DNA from: Burkholderiales bacterium
GTDB taxonomy: Bacteria; Pseudomonadota; Gammaproteobacteria; Burkholderiales; Usitatibacteraceae
Length of the DNA: 6,203 bases
Direction of reading: 5' to 3'
Assembly (NCBI GenBank): GCA_025350945.1
Contig: JANXWW010000155.1
Coordinates: 1 to 6,203, forward strand
The notes under the pieces are model-generated. The model saw only the letters and a program-made list of their open reading frames with translations, had not been told where the DNA came from and ran no database searches. Shown here one piece after another: positions 6,061-6,203 of this stretch. Position numbers and translations under genes: made by a program. Within the stretch, counting starts at the first letter, position 1, and each line of letters begins with the position of its first letter.

Positions 6061-6203
6061 TTAATATGTTCCGATGGGATTACGCATGATACCAATACCT
6101 TCGATTTCGGTTTCGAGTAAATCGCCGTGCTTCATCCATTCTGGCGGCGTGCGCGCGAAACCCACGCCTTCTGGTGTGCCGGTGGAAATAACATCACCTG
6201 CCT
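6061..6203 (-). CDS. Fumarylacetoacetate hydrolase family protein (partial, C-terminal end)
   Basis: The last 46 codons and TAA stop (6063-6061) of a gene entering from the right edge. The visible peptide contains AGDVISTGTPEGVGFAR, then PPEWMKHGDLLETEIEGIG and the ending MRNPIGTY. The GD-[VI]-[IL]-x-TGTPxGVG motif, a GD-x-[LV]-E-x-E-I-x-G-[IL]-G segment and a terminal RNP are diagnostic for the C-terminal half of the FAH / 2-oxohepta-3-ene-1,7-dioate hydratase-isomerase family (metal-dependent hydrolysis, hydration or decarboxylation of beta-diketo or oxo acids, cytoplasmic). Full family members are about 280 residues, so most of the protein, including the metal ligands, is outside the window and the substrate cannot be told. 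It lies directly upstream of the CHASE2 gene. Confidence 0.9.
   Translation of the reverse strand, partial: AGDVISTGTPEGVGFARTPPEWMKHGDLLETEIEGIGIMRNPIGTY

Overview
The window looks like chromosomal DNA of a proteobacterium, most likely a betaproteobacterium. The basis is moderate-to-high GC coding sequence, short intergenic gaps, and a GntR/UTRA regulator and CitE-like lyase that resemble Burkholderiales-type proteins as I remember them. No database search was possible. There are no RNA genes, CRISPR arrays, insertion sequences or phage genes that I can support.

Left part (1-1384, minus strand): two acyl-CoA metabolism genes are read leftward. First is a CitE/HpcH-HpaI-type acyl-CoA lyase (509-1384). 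After an 85-base gap holding a GC-rich palindromic repeat comes a double-hot-dog MaoC-family dehydratase that closely resembles mesaconyl-CoA hydratase (Mch/Mcd) and is cut by the left window edge. A lyase plus a mesaconyl-CoA-type hydratase fits handling of C5 branched dicarboxyl-CoA intermediates (mesaconyl-, beta-methylmalyl- or citramalyl-CoA), as in the ethylmalonyl-CoA or 3-hydroxypropionate pathways or itaconate breakdown.

Centre (1439-4738, plus strand): a 174-base divergent promoter region carries a 12-base perfect palindrome (TCTTATATAAGA). It is followed by a GntR-family UTRA regulator, an ABC-transporter ATPase 13 bases downstream, and a 513-residue permease overlapping the ATPase by ATGA. 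This looks like one operon of regulator plus ABC-2-like exporter. The regulator probably controls itself and perhaps the divergent lyase/hydratase genes through the palindrome.

Right part (4739-6203, minus strand): a 123-base convergent gap without a recognisable terminator is followed by an AT-richer islet with an 80-residue orphan lipoprotein (4862-5104). Next is an exported stand-alone CHASE2-domain protein (5191-6054), only 6 bases downstream of the 3' end of a fumarylacetoacetate-hydrolase-family gene cut by the right window edge. No complete new defence or mobile system is visible. The best leads are the shared operator region, the repeat hairpin masking the hydratase ribosome-binding site, the exporter encoded beside CoA-ester genes, the altered lyase motif, and the CHASE2 protein with no signalling output domain.
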